A stretch of 64,000 nucleotides of DNA from Chlorokybus atmophyticus (GCA_009103225.1 RHPI01003389.1:447968-511967); one strand, 5' to 3'; counted from the stretch's first letter, positions 1-10,418 are shown. Made by a program: numbers and translations. Notes: generated by a model from the letters alone, not told the origin.

Positions 1-680
1 ACTTTTTGAGGTCCTCACCAATGCTAGAAAGCAACAGCCACCGTGGCGTGCTCCTCCTTGGTTGCCGCATGGTGGATCCTCTTCTGGCACTCGCGAATGA
101 AGTGGCCCTTCATCTTGCAGTCGTAACACTCTTTGTCACGTAATGGCTTCCCACCACCTGCTTTGCACCTGCTTCGTGTTGAGAAGATAAGGCAACAAGT
201 GCGATAGGTTCTCCACCATTCTCTATCTCCTGAACATCCAACTTGCCTTCCACAGCTAGCAGCTCAGGCACTACATCAGCAAACTTCAATACTACATCTG
301 AGGACTTAAACACAGTCTCTAGCGTAGCAAAGCTCTCTTCTAAGCCAGCTATAACTGCCCAACCACATCACCTCCTCTTCCTTCACATCGTGGCCCACTG
401 CTGCAAGGTCTTGCCAAAGCTCCCGTGCACGCGAGATGTACTTTTGAATTGGCTCCTTGTGCTCCATCATCAGAAGTGTCAGCTTGCATCTCAGTTGCAA
501 CTTGCGCGAGTTGCTGTAGGCCTTGAAGAGGGTGTCGAAGACCTCCCACGCCACACGTCCAGTCTTGCAATCCGCAATACGAGGGAGATGGAAGTCTTTG
601 TCGTGCAAGCCTATCAGCGCAAAAGCTGACTGTGAGTTCTTTGTCCAGGTACCAGCGTTACCTGTTCTGGGCCGCAATGA
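1..680 (-). pseudogene. Copia-type gag fragment, family B
   Basis: Minus-strand reading frames across this stretch encode a retrotransposon gag of the UBN2/copia type, with motifs such as WEVFDTL, SRKLQLR, EPIQKYISRARELWQDL and, at the C-terminal end near position 130-24, a CCHC zinc knuckle of form CxxCKMKGHFIxEC. The same protein is encoded on the plus strand at 18750-19803 inside element B. The reading frame is broken near position 310-350, and no protease, integrase or reverse transcriptase follows, so this is a dead fragment. It abuts an LTR of family B in the opposite orientation, so the two were not part of one intact element. Confidence 0.75.
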
Positions 681-693
681 TGTGGAGGAGGAG

Positions 694-1075
694 TATTAAA
701 TGTTATAGCTTGTTAAATGTTATAGCTTATTGAAAGTACATGTATAGGCGGCGCCTACATGTAGTTGGTACGATCAGCTTAACCTTTATAGTTATGGGAG
801 TTACGAGAGTTACGGGAGTTACGGGAGTTATGGTCAACCACGATCAACTTGGACTTTGACCATTGACTGGTGTTGACTAGTGTTGACTTTGACCGGAGTT
901 GACTAGAGTTGACTAGAGCTTAGTAGCATAGTATATAAGACACTGTTTACTGCTTAATACAGCGGGTCGCACATTGTCTCTATAATTGGCGTGCTTGCTG
1001 CACTTGTCCTTATTGTGTGCACTTGTATGTAAGTGGCAAATACACACACACTAGGCGCATCACTAGTTCTCAACA
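694..1075 (+). repeat. LTR of family B, plus orientation
   Basis: The sequence aligns with the LTRs at 18418-18749 and 20434-20802 and, reversed, with 10514-10884. It begins TATTAAATGTTATAG (TGTT expected), contains the GGCGGCGCCTACATGTAG block, a run of TTGAC-containing repeats, a TATATAAGACACTG promoter-like box and a shared 3' part ending CTAGTTCTCAACA. Its flanks (AGGAG and GCGGC) differ, so there is no target duplication, and the neighbouring fragments come from different elements. Confidence 0.75.
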
Positions 1076-1398
1076 GCGGCTTCATCTGCGGTGAAGGAAG
1101 CATTATGGCTTTGCAAGTTGGTCACTAATTTGTGACATGCATTGAGCTGTGTTACAATTGTGTGTGACAACCAGCGAGCGCTTAAGTTAAGCATGCACCC
1201 CATCACATCTGCTAGGTCGGAGCATATCAGCATCATGCACCACTTGGTGAGAGGAAGAGCTCGAGGCGAGGTAGAGTTCAGGTACTGCAGCACGGAGGCA
1301 TGCTCGCGGACTGCATGACTAAACCACTACCACCAACCAAGTTCCAGACTTGTTGCATAGGGCTCGGAGTTGAAGGCTAAAAAGGCTCGTGCGGGACT
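1076..1398 (+). pseudogene. 3' end of a copia pol (RNase H), family C
   Basis: The plus strand encodes the end of a copia RNase H, with recognisable stretches such as SSAVKEALWLCKLV and HPITSAR...IMHHLVRGR. The same domain is read on the minus strand at 15830-16119 in copia element C. The frame has several stops. It leads directly into an LTR of family C at 1399, as expected for the 3' end of such an element. Confidence 0.6.
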
Positions 1399-1749
1399 GT
1401 TAAAGGTACATTATTAGGCGCCTTAGCTAAATATCTACGATTATCTTCACCTTGAGAGTTACGGTCAGTTGTCATTATAGGAGTTACAGTCCACTATGGT
1501 TATCATTGACTTTGACCTTTGACTTTGACTTTGACTTTGTTTATGACCTTTGACTTTGACTTTGACTTTGACTTTGATCGTTGACTAGTGTTGACTAGTG
1601 TTTACGTTGACTAGCATTAACTAGTGTTGACTAGCACTCGCTAGTGTACCACATAAGATATTGTATGTTGTGCAATACAGGAAGATCCACTCTGCTCTGT
1701 TACCAACACCACACTTGTGCTTGTTATTATTACTACTGTGCAATCTCAA
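1399..1749 (+). repeat. LTR of family C, plus orientation
   Basis: This is the counterpart of the minus-strand LTRs at 15493-15791 and 22080-22382. It starts TGTTAAAGGTACATTATTAG, shares the AGGCGCCTTAGCTAA block and the CAGAGTGGATCT/AGATCCACTCTG block, and carries 13 TTGAC cores between about 1504 and 1632. The 3' end (CAATCTCAA) runs without a clean CA terminus into remains of an LTR of family B. Confidence 0.65.
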
Positions 1750-1762
1750 TAGATGCACCTAC

Positions 1763-2101
1763 TGTAAGGAGAGGGGGTGCTACCTCCTCCCTTTAATCCC
1801 CTACCCCAACACCACCACCAGCCACGCCGACCACACCGCCGCCGCTGGGGGCAACTGCCGAAGCAGAAGATCCCCTGGCTATGGCGGCTGCTGCGTTAGC
1901 AGTGCCGCCATACAGCTGATATCGACATGAGACTCATGTCTCATGTCGATATCAGTGTTACAGTTAAGTAACACTACATTAGGGCCTTATCACTAGGTTA
2001 ACGGCCCTAATACGGCTTAATTGGCTGTATATACCCGTTGGGACCCTTATTTAATCCTAAATAAGGGCGGGGAACCTCTATAGAGGTAGCACTCCGTTAC
2101 A
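1763..2101 (-). repeat. Gypsy 3' LTR (339 bp)
   Basis: Read on the plus strand it begins TGTAAGGAGAGGGG and ends CACTCCGTTACA, giving TG...CA ends in both directions. It is nearly identical to 7475-7813. It contains a perfect 18-bp inverted repeat with a 4-base loop at 1916-1955. Confidence 0.92.
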
Positions 2102-2111
2102 TTCCCCCTCA
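2102..2111 (-). other. Polypurine tract of the gypsy element
   Basis: On the minus strand the bases immediately upstream of the 3' LTR read TGAGGGGGAA, a purine run in the position where plus-strand DNA synthesis is primed in LTR retrotransposons. Confidence 0.8.
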
Positions 2112-2224
2112 CTTAGGTTTTAATGTCCTCATTGAAGGGTTAGCAAAGCCCCACCATGAGCACCGAGAACCAAAGCAGTGAGAGAACCATGGCCGAAGCG
2201 GTAAAGATGTCTGCCAGCACCCTT

Positions 2225-3034
2225 TTACCGTCCGCGTGTGGACACAGCATTCCAGTACCCCCGAAGAATCTCTTGGCAGTTGGTAAGATTCCTTTCGGGC
2301 TCCCACGTGTTGTGCTCAACACCATACCCTTTCCATTTCACCAAGTAAGACGGCGCGCGTCCGCGTCGAAGCTTACGGTGACTCAGGATTGCTTCCACCT
2401 CATACTCGAAAGTATCATCGCCATCCACTGCAACAAAGGGTGGAGGAGGTTGAACCCGACCGTCAGAACGGTATGGTTTCAGTACACTCACGTGAAACAC
2501 ATTGTGAATGCGTATCGACTTTGGCAAGTTCAAACGATACGCGTGAGTGCCGACCCGATCAATTATTTTAAAAGGGCCTATCCAGCGTGGGAAAAACTTG
2601 CGGGTACCCACTCCCTTGATGGATACGTTTTTGGTACTTAAAAGCACCGAACAGCCCACATCGTAGTTGGCCTCTCTACGATGCGCATCAGCTTGGGCTT
2701 TTTGTCTGTCTTGCGCTGCGCGCAGACAGTCTTTTGCCAACGCTAACCTATCCTGCATGGCCGAGGCCATCTCGCGCGCTGCAGGTACGCGAGTCACGTC
2801 AGTAGCGGGCAACTTAATGTTCGCAGGACTCAGTGGATGCACTCCGTAATTCAAGAAGAATGGAGTCTCCTGCACACTCTCTTGCCATGCATTATTAATC
2901 GCAAACTCAGCCATTGGGAGATAAATATCCCAATCATTCTGATTCGGGCTCACATAATGCCGGATGGTTTCCTTAATCACTTGATTGGCGCGTTCTGTCT
3001 GACCATCCGTCTGTGGATGGTAAGCAGTGCTCAT
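2225..3034 (-). pseudogene. Gypsy integrase C-terminal part with chromodomain
   Basis: This 269-residue frame starts at the conserved integrase stretch STAYHPQTDGQTER, continues through the region ending IHNVFHVSVLKPY (GPF/Y-type module), and finishes with a chromodomain: YEVEAILSHRK, then YLVKWKGYG, then NTWEPERNL. Chromodomains at the integrase C terminus define chromoviruses and are thought to steer insertion to particular chromatin. The frame itself is open, but it is separated by a stop or frame change from the upstream integrase core at 3071-3877. Confidence 0.88.
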
Positions 3035-3070
3035 GTTCTGCTGAATGTGTAAGAAGCTGCATAGCGACTT

Positions 3071-3877
3071 TCAAAACTGAGCCACAAATCGCGGATCGCG
3101 ATCTGACACCAAGTTGCGGGGCAAGCCATGCAACTTGAACACAGACGCGACAAAAACCATCGCCAACTCACGGGAGCCTATCTCTGTGCGACAAGGGACA
3201 ATGTGGACCATTTTTGTCAAACAATCCACAAAAACTGCAACCGCAGTGTGACCTAATGCTGTCTCTGGGAGCCCAGTAATTAAGTCCATACTCACACTTT
3301 CCCATTTGCCATCAGGAATAGGCAATGGTCGCAGCAAACCAGCGGGTTTCTGACGTAACGGCTTATCACGCTGACATTTGTCACACGTGTCCACATACCG
3401 TTTTACATCAACAGGCAACGATGGCCACCAATACAACTGTTGCGCTGCTTTAGCAGTCTTGCGATTGCTAAAGTGCCCAGCGTATGGTGGATCGTGTACA
3501 TCAGCTATGCATTCCGCACGCAATCCACCATGGTCAGGTATTACCAAGCTGGTGCCCACATAATACAAATTGTCTCGTTTGCTCAGCTTTTGCACGCTGT
3601 CCTCTGACAAGAACCATGGGTCAAAAGCATACCCTTGCACAACAGCTTGCACAAACTCATCATCCGGTGGCAATGTACCGCGCATCGCAAGCAACTGCGC
3701 ACGCATAGCTGCCAACAATGATGGACAACGACTCAGAGGATCAGCAACATTGGTTCCGCCTGGCCGGTATACCCACTCAAAGGTAAACCGAAACAGAAAC
3801 TCATTCCAGCGGGCTTGCCTTCGTGACAAGTTTTGCTGTGTTGAGAAATACACTAATGGATTGTGATCAGTCACCAT
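3071..3877 (-). pseudogene. Gypsy RNase H end and integrase N-terminal and core part
   Basis: The 268-residue frame begins with the end of the RNase H domain (VTDHNPLVYF, RQARWNEFL, NVADPLSR). It then has the integrase zinc-binding HHCC module (HDPPYAGHFS, CDKCQRDK) and the first part of the DDE catalytic core (ESVSMDLITGLP with the first Asp, and VDCLTKMVHIVPC). It ends near SDRDPRFVAQF, which carries the second catalytic Asp, and the frame then breaks before 3034. Confidence 0.88.
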
Positions 3878-3958
3878 TGTGAACTAAACCCCCTCCAAGT
3901 AACATCGCCATGTTTCCAGAGCATGTACTATACCAAGCAACTCTTGCTCGGTGGTAGT

Positions 3959-5474
3959 TTAATTCACCTCTGTTGGGATGAACTTCCTACTCTCATAAGC
4001 ACATGGTCTGCCATCTTGCAACAGTACTGCACCACACCCAAGGGTGGACGCATCGCTAACCACAGTGAAATGCTTGTCCCAGTTTGGCAATGCCAACACT
4101 GGAGCAGAAGTCAAAGTTAGCTTCACCTGTTGCATAGCAGCTTCTTGTTCAGCTGTCCATAAAATGGAGCATCTTTTCGCAACAGTTTTGTCAAAGGCAC
4201 CACTACTGTGGAGTACCCCATCATAAACTTGCGAAAGTAGTTTGCCAATCCCAAGAATGATCACAGCTAATGGATATTCTTAGGTTGAGGCCAATCCTTT
4301 ACAACTTGCACTTTGCGAGGGTCAGGTTTCACACCCGCAACGCTCACAATGTGCCCCAAGAATGGCAACTCCGTCTTGCAGAAGTCACACTTCGCAAGAT
4401 TGGTAAACAAGCGATGTGTACGCAGCAAGGCGAACACCGCTTTCAAGTGCTGCTTATGCTCTTCCTTGGGTTTATTAAAGTCAATAATTTCATCCAAGTA
4501 AACCATAACATACTTGCCAAGTATGCCACCAAAATCTTATTCATTTCCTTCCGAAACACTGCGGGCGCATTCGTCAATCCAAAAGGTAACACTTTGTATT
4601 GATAATGGCCCGAAGGTGTTCTGAATGCTGTCTTGTAAACATCAGAAGGATGAATCCGGATTTGATGATACCCACTTGTCAAGTCCAACGTACTAAAGTA
4701 CGCATTTCCCGATAGTTTATCAAACACATCATCAATCCGGGGCAGCGGGTATCGATTCTTTACCGTGACCTTGTTCAAAGCACGGTAATCCACACACATG
4801 CGCAGCTTTCCATTCTTTTTCATCACAAACAAGATGGGCGCGCCAAAGGGTGAAGAACTCGGTTCAATCAATCCCTTTTCCATTAACTCTTTGATTTGAG
4901 TTTCCATTCCCCCCCCCTCTCGGGGGCTCAGCCTATATATAGGCCGAAACGGAGGCTCACTATCAGGAATGAGTGATATTGTGTGTTCGACACCTTGATC
5001 AGAAGGTAAGCCTAGCAACTCATCTGAGAACACATCTTGATACTCCTCAATGATGTCTGCATCACCTTCTATATTTCCCGGCACAAAGTCGTCCGACAAC
5101 GTCAAGTGTACCAGAAACGCCGGTGTATTTTTGCGCAACGCACGTTTCACTTGCAGTGCAGTGAGTAGCGCAGGGTCGGTCTGCTTGTGGTCCAAGCTAT
5201 GTGACCCTTTCACTGGCAATGTTACACGCTTACGACCTTTCTGTACTGTGCACAAGCGTGCGCCAGTATCCAATGTCATTTTGACATTTTCCTGCCATTC
5301 CTGTCCTAATACCACATTAACACCTGATATGTCGATGGATACCACTAAAACAGTAAGAGTGGCATGATAATTACCAATCTTTACTTTCATTTTTATATCC
5401 CCTTTCACTGGCAACGCACCCCCCGCACCGGCAGCTAAAAATGCTGAGGGTTTACACGCTATCTTGTTGCGCAC
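3959..5474 (-). pseudogene. Gypsy protease remainder, reverse transcriptase and RNase H start
   Basis: Frames 5474-4443, 4506-4267 and 4264-3959 together cover the end of the retropepsin region, the reverse transcriptase (fingers with [13 protein letters not shown], then MCVDYRALN, then [13 protein letters not shown] with the first catalytic Asp, then [10 protein letters not shown]) and the connection to RNase H (AVLALPNWDKHF, SDASTLGCGAVL). The active-site box, normally Tyr-x-Asp-Asp, reads YLDE on the minus strand around 4500-4489, so the last metal-binding Asp is a Glu. A frame shift also lies just before this box, so no active enzyme can be made from this copy. Confidence 0.88.
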
Positions 5475-5480
5475 AACCCA

Positions 5481-5750
5481 TTATTCCTCAACGAAGTTGT
5501 GTGTTGCACCAGTGTCAATCAAAAACGCACTGTTTACACCTTGCATTGTGCCACTACATGTCCACAACAGAGGTACCACCCGTCCTTGAAATGTAGCCAA
5601 GAGTCCGTGACTAATGCGAGGGTTGATCATTATGGCTGACAACCGTACTATCCCTGTTTCGCGCTTGCTGAATTGCTTCAACACAGACCCCCCGCAAGTA
5701 TGTTTTAACCATGGGCCATGATACTTTGGCACCATCACCACCATACTCAA
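5481..5750 (-). pseudogene. Gypsy aspartic protease segment
   Basis: The frame contains FLIDTGATHNFVEE, the DTG active-site loop of a retropepsin-like protease, preceded by about 70 residues of gag-protease linker. It is followed by a stop before the next pol frame at 5474. Confidence 0.75.
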
Positions 5751-5994
5751 GGTTTTTGTGCTTATTCTGCAACTCAGTCAATGCATGCACCTCATTGGTA
5801 AGCATGTTGAACTCCACATGTACAAGCACACAAGCATAGTCTTCCACTTTTTCAACATAAAAGAGTGGCAACTTGTCATGTGCTTGCCATGCATGTGTCA
5901 TTACATGCACTTAAGACAGATCATCAAACCAGTTTGCTGCTTGCATCTTAAGCAACTGGCTATCAACCGCATCTACATCAGTTACAGCGTAATC

Positions 5995-6600
5995 CTATTC
6001 AACCTTCTTGGCCTTGCCCTTCTTGGCGGGGCAGTTCTTCGCAATGTGGCCCGGCTGGTGACAGACGTAACAGGTGCGAACCGCAGCGGGTGTAGCACCA
6101 CCAGCAGATGTGCCACCGGTCGGAGGCGTGAATGTCTTCGCCTTCTTTGCCGTGTGCGCACTCGGCTGAGGGTAACGCTTTCCTCCCACCCCGTGCGGCT
6201 TGGCCGCAGCTGCCACATGTGACTTTTCCTGCACCGCCGTGTCATCACTGTACAAATACACACTCAGCTTCTGCAGCTGGGCCAAGTCCTCAGGAACTCA
6301 AGGAAGTCCCGTTGCCGTGTTGTACTGCAGCTGATCGCGCACACGCGCATCCAAGCCGCGCTTGTACAACTCAAATTGCTCAGCCTTGTCCATGGGCATG
6401 AGGCCACAGTTCACGCGGCCCACCAACGCTTGGAACTCCTGCAGATAGACTGAAGCCGTCCTGCCATTCTGTCACAGCTTGTTGAGCTTGTTGCGAGCCT
6501 GAGTAGCCGGATCCATGCCACCATAGCGCTCCACAAGGAACTTGAATAGTGCCTCCAATGTCTTAGCCGCACCATCCTCTGTCTGCCCAAGGATACAAGC
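5995..6600 (-). pseudogene. Gypsy gag with zinc knuckle
   Basis: Minus-strand translation gives a gypsy-type capsid segment (LVERYGGMDPATQARNKL, then VYLQEFQALVGRVNCGL, then YKRGLDARVRDQLQY) and a CCHC nucleic-acid-binding knuckle (CYVCHQPGHIAKNC, about 6080-6030) followed by a lysine-rich tail. In-frame stops occur in the capsid part, for example near 6475 and 6300. The capsid N terminus is missing or unrecognisable beyond about 6620. Confidence 0.8.
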
Positions 6601-7461
6601 CGTCAATACTGGAAGTTTGCAAGTGCACAAACACACAAGTTGTGCACTTCAAAAGTGACAAAATCTACTGATTTTTCCTCGTCAAGTTTCAAGTGCTTAA
6701 CGTGAAGTATTCAGCCCGAAGAAGAGCTCTCCACACACCTCTCAACTAGATACTTGATTTAAAACAAACCGCACGCGAATCCACGCGGCGGTTCGCAAGC
6801 TATAGCCACTCAAAGTTTTCACTTTGTACAACTCAGCTCAACTCACAATTGCAATTGACACACAAGGTGCCAAAGTCTCGTTGAATCAGCCCTACAGGCC
6901 GATATCGACAAGTTGTGAGTCGTGAGTTTGATATCGGCCGCCCAAAATGACTCTGGCGGCCTCACCGCACTGACTGGCGGTCGGAACAGCCGATATTGCC
7001 ACCGAACTGCCCCACAAAGGTTGATAATGTAAAAACCACTTCAAACCCTTCACACCACCACGAATCCACGTGGTGGCAATGTCCCAAGCACACACAAGTG
7101 TTTATAATAATATAAAGTACTATGTGATGTGCTGGACATGCAATGCCTAGAGGAGAAAGCCTGAATGGCCGCCTCCCCTAACAGCAAGCTAGGCTAGGCC
7201 AGGGCGACTAGGCTAGGCTAGGCCAAGCAAGCAAGTAAGCAAGGCTAAGCTAAGCTAAGCTACACCAGCAGCAGCGTTATGCACAACAACAGCAACAACA
7301 ACTAACACCACTACCCACCCTAACTTGTGGGTAGCTAAGCTAGCGCCGCCGCCGCCGTTGCCGCTGCTGCGTCGCCTGCTGCGTCGCCTACTGCCAATAG
7401 TTGCCGCCGCTACTGCGCCGCCAGAGCCGCCGCCGCCCCCCACAGACCCCTCGCCGTCCTT

Positions 7462-7473
7462 GCTCCGATACCA
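7462..7473 (-). other. Primer-binding site of the gypsy element
   Basis: Starting two bases downstream of the 5' LTR on the minus strand, the sequence reads TGGTATCGGAGC. It differs at one position from TGGTATCAGAGC, the usual site complementary to the 3' end of initiator tRNA-Met in plant LTR retrotransposons. Confidence 0.8.
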
Positions 7474-7474
7474 A

Positions 7475-7813
7475 TGTAAGGAGAGGGGGTGCTACCTCCT
7501 CCCTTTAATCCCCTACCCCAACACCACCACCAGCCACGCCGACCACACCGCCGCCGCCAGGGGCAACTGCCGAAGCAGAAGATCCCCTGGCTATGGCGGC
7601 TGCTGCGTTAGCAGTGCCGCCATACAGCTGATATCGACATGAGACTCATGTCTCATGTCGATATCAGTGTTACAGTTAAGTAACACTACATTAGAGCTTT
7701 AACACTAGGTTAACAGCCCTAATACGGCTTAATTGGCTGTATATACCCGTTGGGACCCTTATTTAATCCTAAATAAGGGCGGGGAACCTCTACAGAGGTA
7801 GCACTCCGTTACA
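7475..7813 (-). repeat. Gypsy 5' LTR (339 bp)
   Basis: Same length as and nearly identical to 1763-2101. The visible differences are a few substitutions, for example CGCTGGGGGC against CGCCAGGGGC and TCTATAGAGG against TCTACAGAGG. The 18-bp inverted repeat is conserved at 7628-7667. Confidence 0.92.
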
Positions 7814-8158
7814 CCTACTGTGTGGGAATGCGCCTCTCAAATACAAACGTGCACACATTAAGGACAAGTGCAGCAAGCACGCCAACCTCAGAGACAATGT
7901 GCGACCCATTGTAAGCAGTATCCAGTGTTGTATATACTATGTTAAGCACTAGTCAACTCTAGTAAACTTTTTACTAAATGTCAACACTACACAACATTAG
8001 TCAATAGTCAATGTTAATGATGAAAGTCAAAGTGGACCATGGTTGACCATAATGGCGGTTGACCATAATTGCCGTAACGACGAAGGTCAAGCTGATTGTA
8101 CCAATTACATGTCGGTACCGCCTATACATGTACCTTGAACAACATATAACGTTCAACA
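7814..8158 (-). repeat. LTR of family B, minus orientation, split by the gypsy insertion
   Basis: From the right target duplication onward the sequence is the reverse of LTR B (GCGCCTCTCAAATAC, AGGACAAGTGCAGCAAGCACGCC, GCGACCCATTG, then the TTGAC-rich part read as GTCAA, ending GTTCAACA at 8158). Its other end, GATGCACCTAC, lies left of the gypsy element at about 1752-1762. This shows that the gypsy element inserted into an LTR B already in place. Confidence 0.75.
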
Positions 8159-8159
8159 C

Positions 8160-8621
8160 TGTTGAAGGTTAATTATATGAAGTTTGCTAGTATAGTATGG
8201 TTATGGTACATATTGAAGGTTAAGCATATGAGGGTTGCTAGTATAGTATGCTTATAGTACTATCAGCTTGTTGATGTTACTTGGACCATGTGCGGCGGTT
8301 ACGCAATGGGAGTTACAGTCAACAGGAGTTACGGGAGTTACGAGAGTTACGGTCAACCTTAACTTTGACCATTGACTAGGGTTGACTAGGATTGACTTTA
8401 ACCGTTGACTAGTGTTGACTAGAGTTGACTTTGACTAGGGTTGACTATTCTTTTCTGGTGTTGACTAGCTTAGTATATAAGTCACTGTATGTGGCGCATA
8501 CAGTTGAAACTGCGATAGGAACATACTTCTCTTTGTTGTTGACATGCTATTGCACTTGTTGTTCCCCTTGTATGAGCGCATATATGAGGTAGGGCGCATA
8601 CATGCACACTAGTTCTTAACA
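8160..8621 (+). repeat. 5' LTR of family A element (462 bp)
   Basis: Runs from TGTTGAAGGTTAA to CTAGTTCTTAACA. The first part is duplicated in tandem (unit about 50 bp, with the GCTAGTATAGTATG motif at about 8190 and 8240). A TTGAC-rich stretch precedes TATATAAGTCACTG near 8471, a likely TATA box and U3/R boundary region. Confidence 0.8.
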
Positions 8622-8745
8622 GGTTACGGGCCCACACATGCTTAGAGTGGAAGTGTGTTGTGGTCGTGTAGGAAGTTGTAGTTGCTTAAGGGGAGTAGGT
8701 TGCGGCATCTGTGTGTAGCAGGAGGGCAACCAACGCCAAGGAAGC

Positions 8746-9484
8746 ATGGACAACATGACGATTACGATTGAGCCGCTGGACGTGGACAACTACAGCACTT
8801 AGAGCATCAAGATGGAGCTGTTGCTCGTACACAAAGACATGTGGAAATATGTGGACCCCGCGGAGGATGTTCTTTTGGGAAAGGAGGCAACCTGGGAGAA
8901 AGAAGGGAAGAAAGCTTTGGCATTGCTGGGTTTGCACGTTGCTGAGCATCACTTGATTATGGTGAGAGAGTGCAAAGGTGCAAAGGAGTTTCAGGCAAAG
9001 CTTAAGAGCCACTTCAAAGCTCGCAACATGGCGAGGAGGCTGCAGTTGAGGCAAGAGCTGAACGCATTGTGGAAGGAGAGTGGAGAGCCAATCACAAAAT
9101 CTGTGGCGCGTGCAAAGGCGTTGTGGAAGGACTTGCTGGGTGTAGGGCACGAGTTGACAGAGCAAGAAGTGGTGTGGGTTGTGCTTTCGGGGTTGCCAAA
9201 GGAGTACAGGGTGGTACCGACCATTATGGAGTCTGCAACGGAGGAGTTGACACTTGATGGCGTACTACCACGCTTCTTCAGGAAGAGCAGCGCTTGCAGA
9301 AGAAGGTTGGGAAGAAAGACCAGTTGCAGCTACGGCTTTTATGGTAAAGAAAGGCACTCATGGTAGCGGCAAGGAGTGTTGGCGTTGCGGCGAGCGTGGT
9401 CACTTCAAGTATCAATGTCCCCACATGAAGACGTCCACCTACGGGAGCACCAATAGCAAGAAGGGTGAGAGAATTGCACTCTAG
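8746..9484 (+). pseudogene. Copia-type gag, family A
   Basis: The gag begins MDNMTITIEPLDVDNY at 8746 but meets a TAG at 8800-8802, where relatives continue. The body is open from 8812 (MELLLVHKDMWKYV, ARRLQLRQELNALW, LPKEYRVVPTIM) to about 9260. There the frame shifts, and the C-terminal knuckle CWRCGERGHFKYQC is read in another frame, ending at 9484. This is the UBN2 family of copia gag. With one stop and at least one shift it cannot make full-length gag. Confidence 0.8.
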
Positions 9485-9973
9485 GGTTATGGTGTAGGTT
9501 GGAGAAGGAAGAGGAGATAGTGGCAATCTTCTTATAACTAAGCTGGGAGTATCTAGCTTGGTGCCGAGTGCGAGAAGTACTTGGTGGAGGAGGCGTCCTT
9601 CATACGTGGGAGCTGGTGTATTTCAGCTTGGAGTGTTGCAGTGCGTGCAGTACTTGCGGGGCGAGCCAAGAGCGCGTGGTTGCTGTCTACTCAACAGCAT
9701 GGTGTTTGAGCGTGATGCTTGAACATGGATATGAGAGGAGTAGCTGAGCGCGAGAAGAGTGGAGCTTACACTTTGCGAGCATGGTTTAGTGCTCAAGGTA
9801 TACTATATGCAAGCGAGCAGTTTGCCGGGTGACAAGCATTGGGAGCGAGCAGCTCGAGGTGCTAGCGTCATGTATTGGAGCGAGAAGTTCCAAGTCAACT
9901 TGAAGGCAATGAAGGCGTGGGAGCTTGTGCATGCTGATGTGCAGATGCGGACAACAAGCTGCCTGCGTAGGAG

Positions 9974-10418
9974 TGTTGATGATTAAGCATATGAGGTTTG
10001 CTAGTATAGTATGCTTATGATACATGTTGAAGGTTAAGCATATGAGGTTTGCTAGTATAGTATGCTTATAGTATAGTCAGCTTGTTGATGTTACGTGGAC
10101 CATATGCGGTGGTTACACAATGGGAGTTACAGTCAACAGGAGTTACGGGAGTCACGAGAGTTATGGTCAACTTTGACTTTGACCATTAACTAGGGTTGAC
10201 TAGGGTTGACTTTGACCATTGACTTGTGCTGACTAGAGTTGACTAGTCTTTTCTAGTGTTGACTAGCTTAGTATTTAAGTCACTGTATGTGTCGCATACA
10301 GGTGGAATTGCAATAGGAACATACTTCTCTTTGTTGTTGACATACTATTGCACTTGTTGTTTCCCTAGTGTGAGCGCGTGCATGAGATAGGCGCATACAT
10401 GCACACTAGTTCTTAACA
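9974..10418 (+). repeat. 3' LTR of family A element (445 bp)
   Basis: Begins TGTTGATGATTAAGC and ends CTAGTTCTTAACA, with the same internal tandem unit and TTGAC-rich block as 8160-8621. The TATA-like box here reads TATTTAAGTCACTG. Confidence 0.8.

Larger units (their letters stand above)
1763..7813 (-). mobile_element. Ty3/gypsy chromovirus retrotransposon, full length but inactive
   Basis: This is a complete LTR retrotransposon by structure, with two LTRs of exactly 339 bp, a perfect 5-bp target duplication CCTAC (1758-1762 and 7814-7818), a primer-binding site next to the 5' LTR and a polypurine tract next to the 3' LTR. On the minus strand the order is gag, protease, reverse transcriptase, RNase H, integrase, chromodomain, the chromovirus order of the Ty3/gypsy group. 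The LTRs differ by only a handful of substitutions, so the insertion is recent on the scale of this locus. The coding region nevertheless has stops and frame breaks in gag and pol and an altered reverse transcriptase active site. The interval 6620-7250 between gag and the leader has no recognisable coding content. Confidence 0.92.
8160..10418 (+). mobile_element. Gag-only copia-type element, family A
   Basis: Two plus-orientation LTRs of family A (8160-8621 and 9974-10418) enclose an interior of about 1.35 kb that holds only a broken gag. There is no trace of integrase or reverse transcriptase. This matches non-autonomous LTR elements that keep gag alone (TR-GAG-like). Such elements depend on enzymes from a relative. 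The flanks AACAC and CAACT do not form a clean target duplication. Confidence 0.75.
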
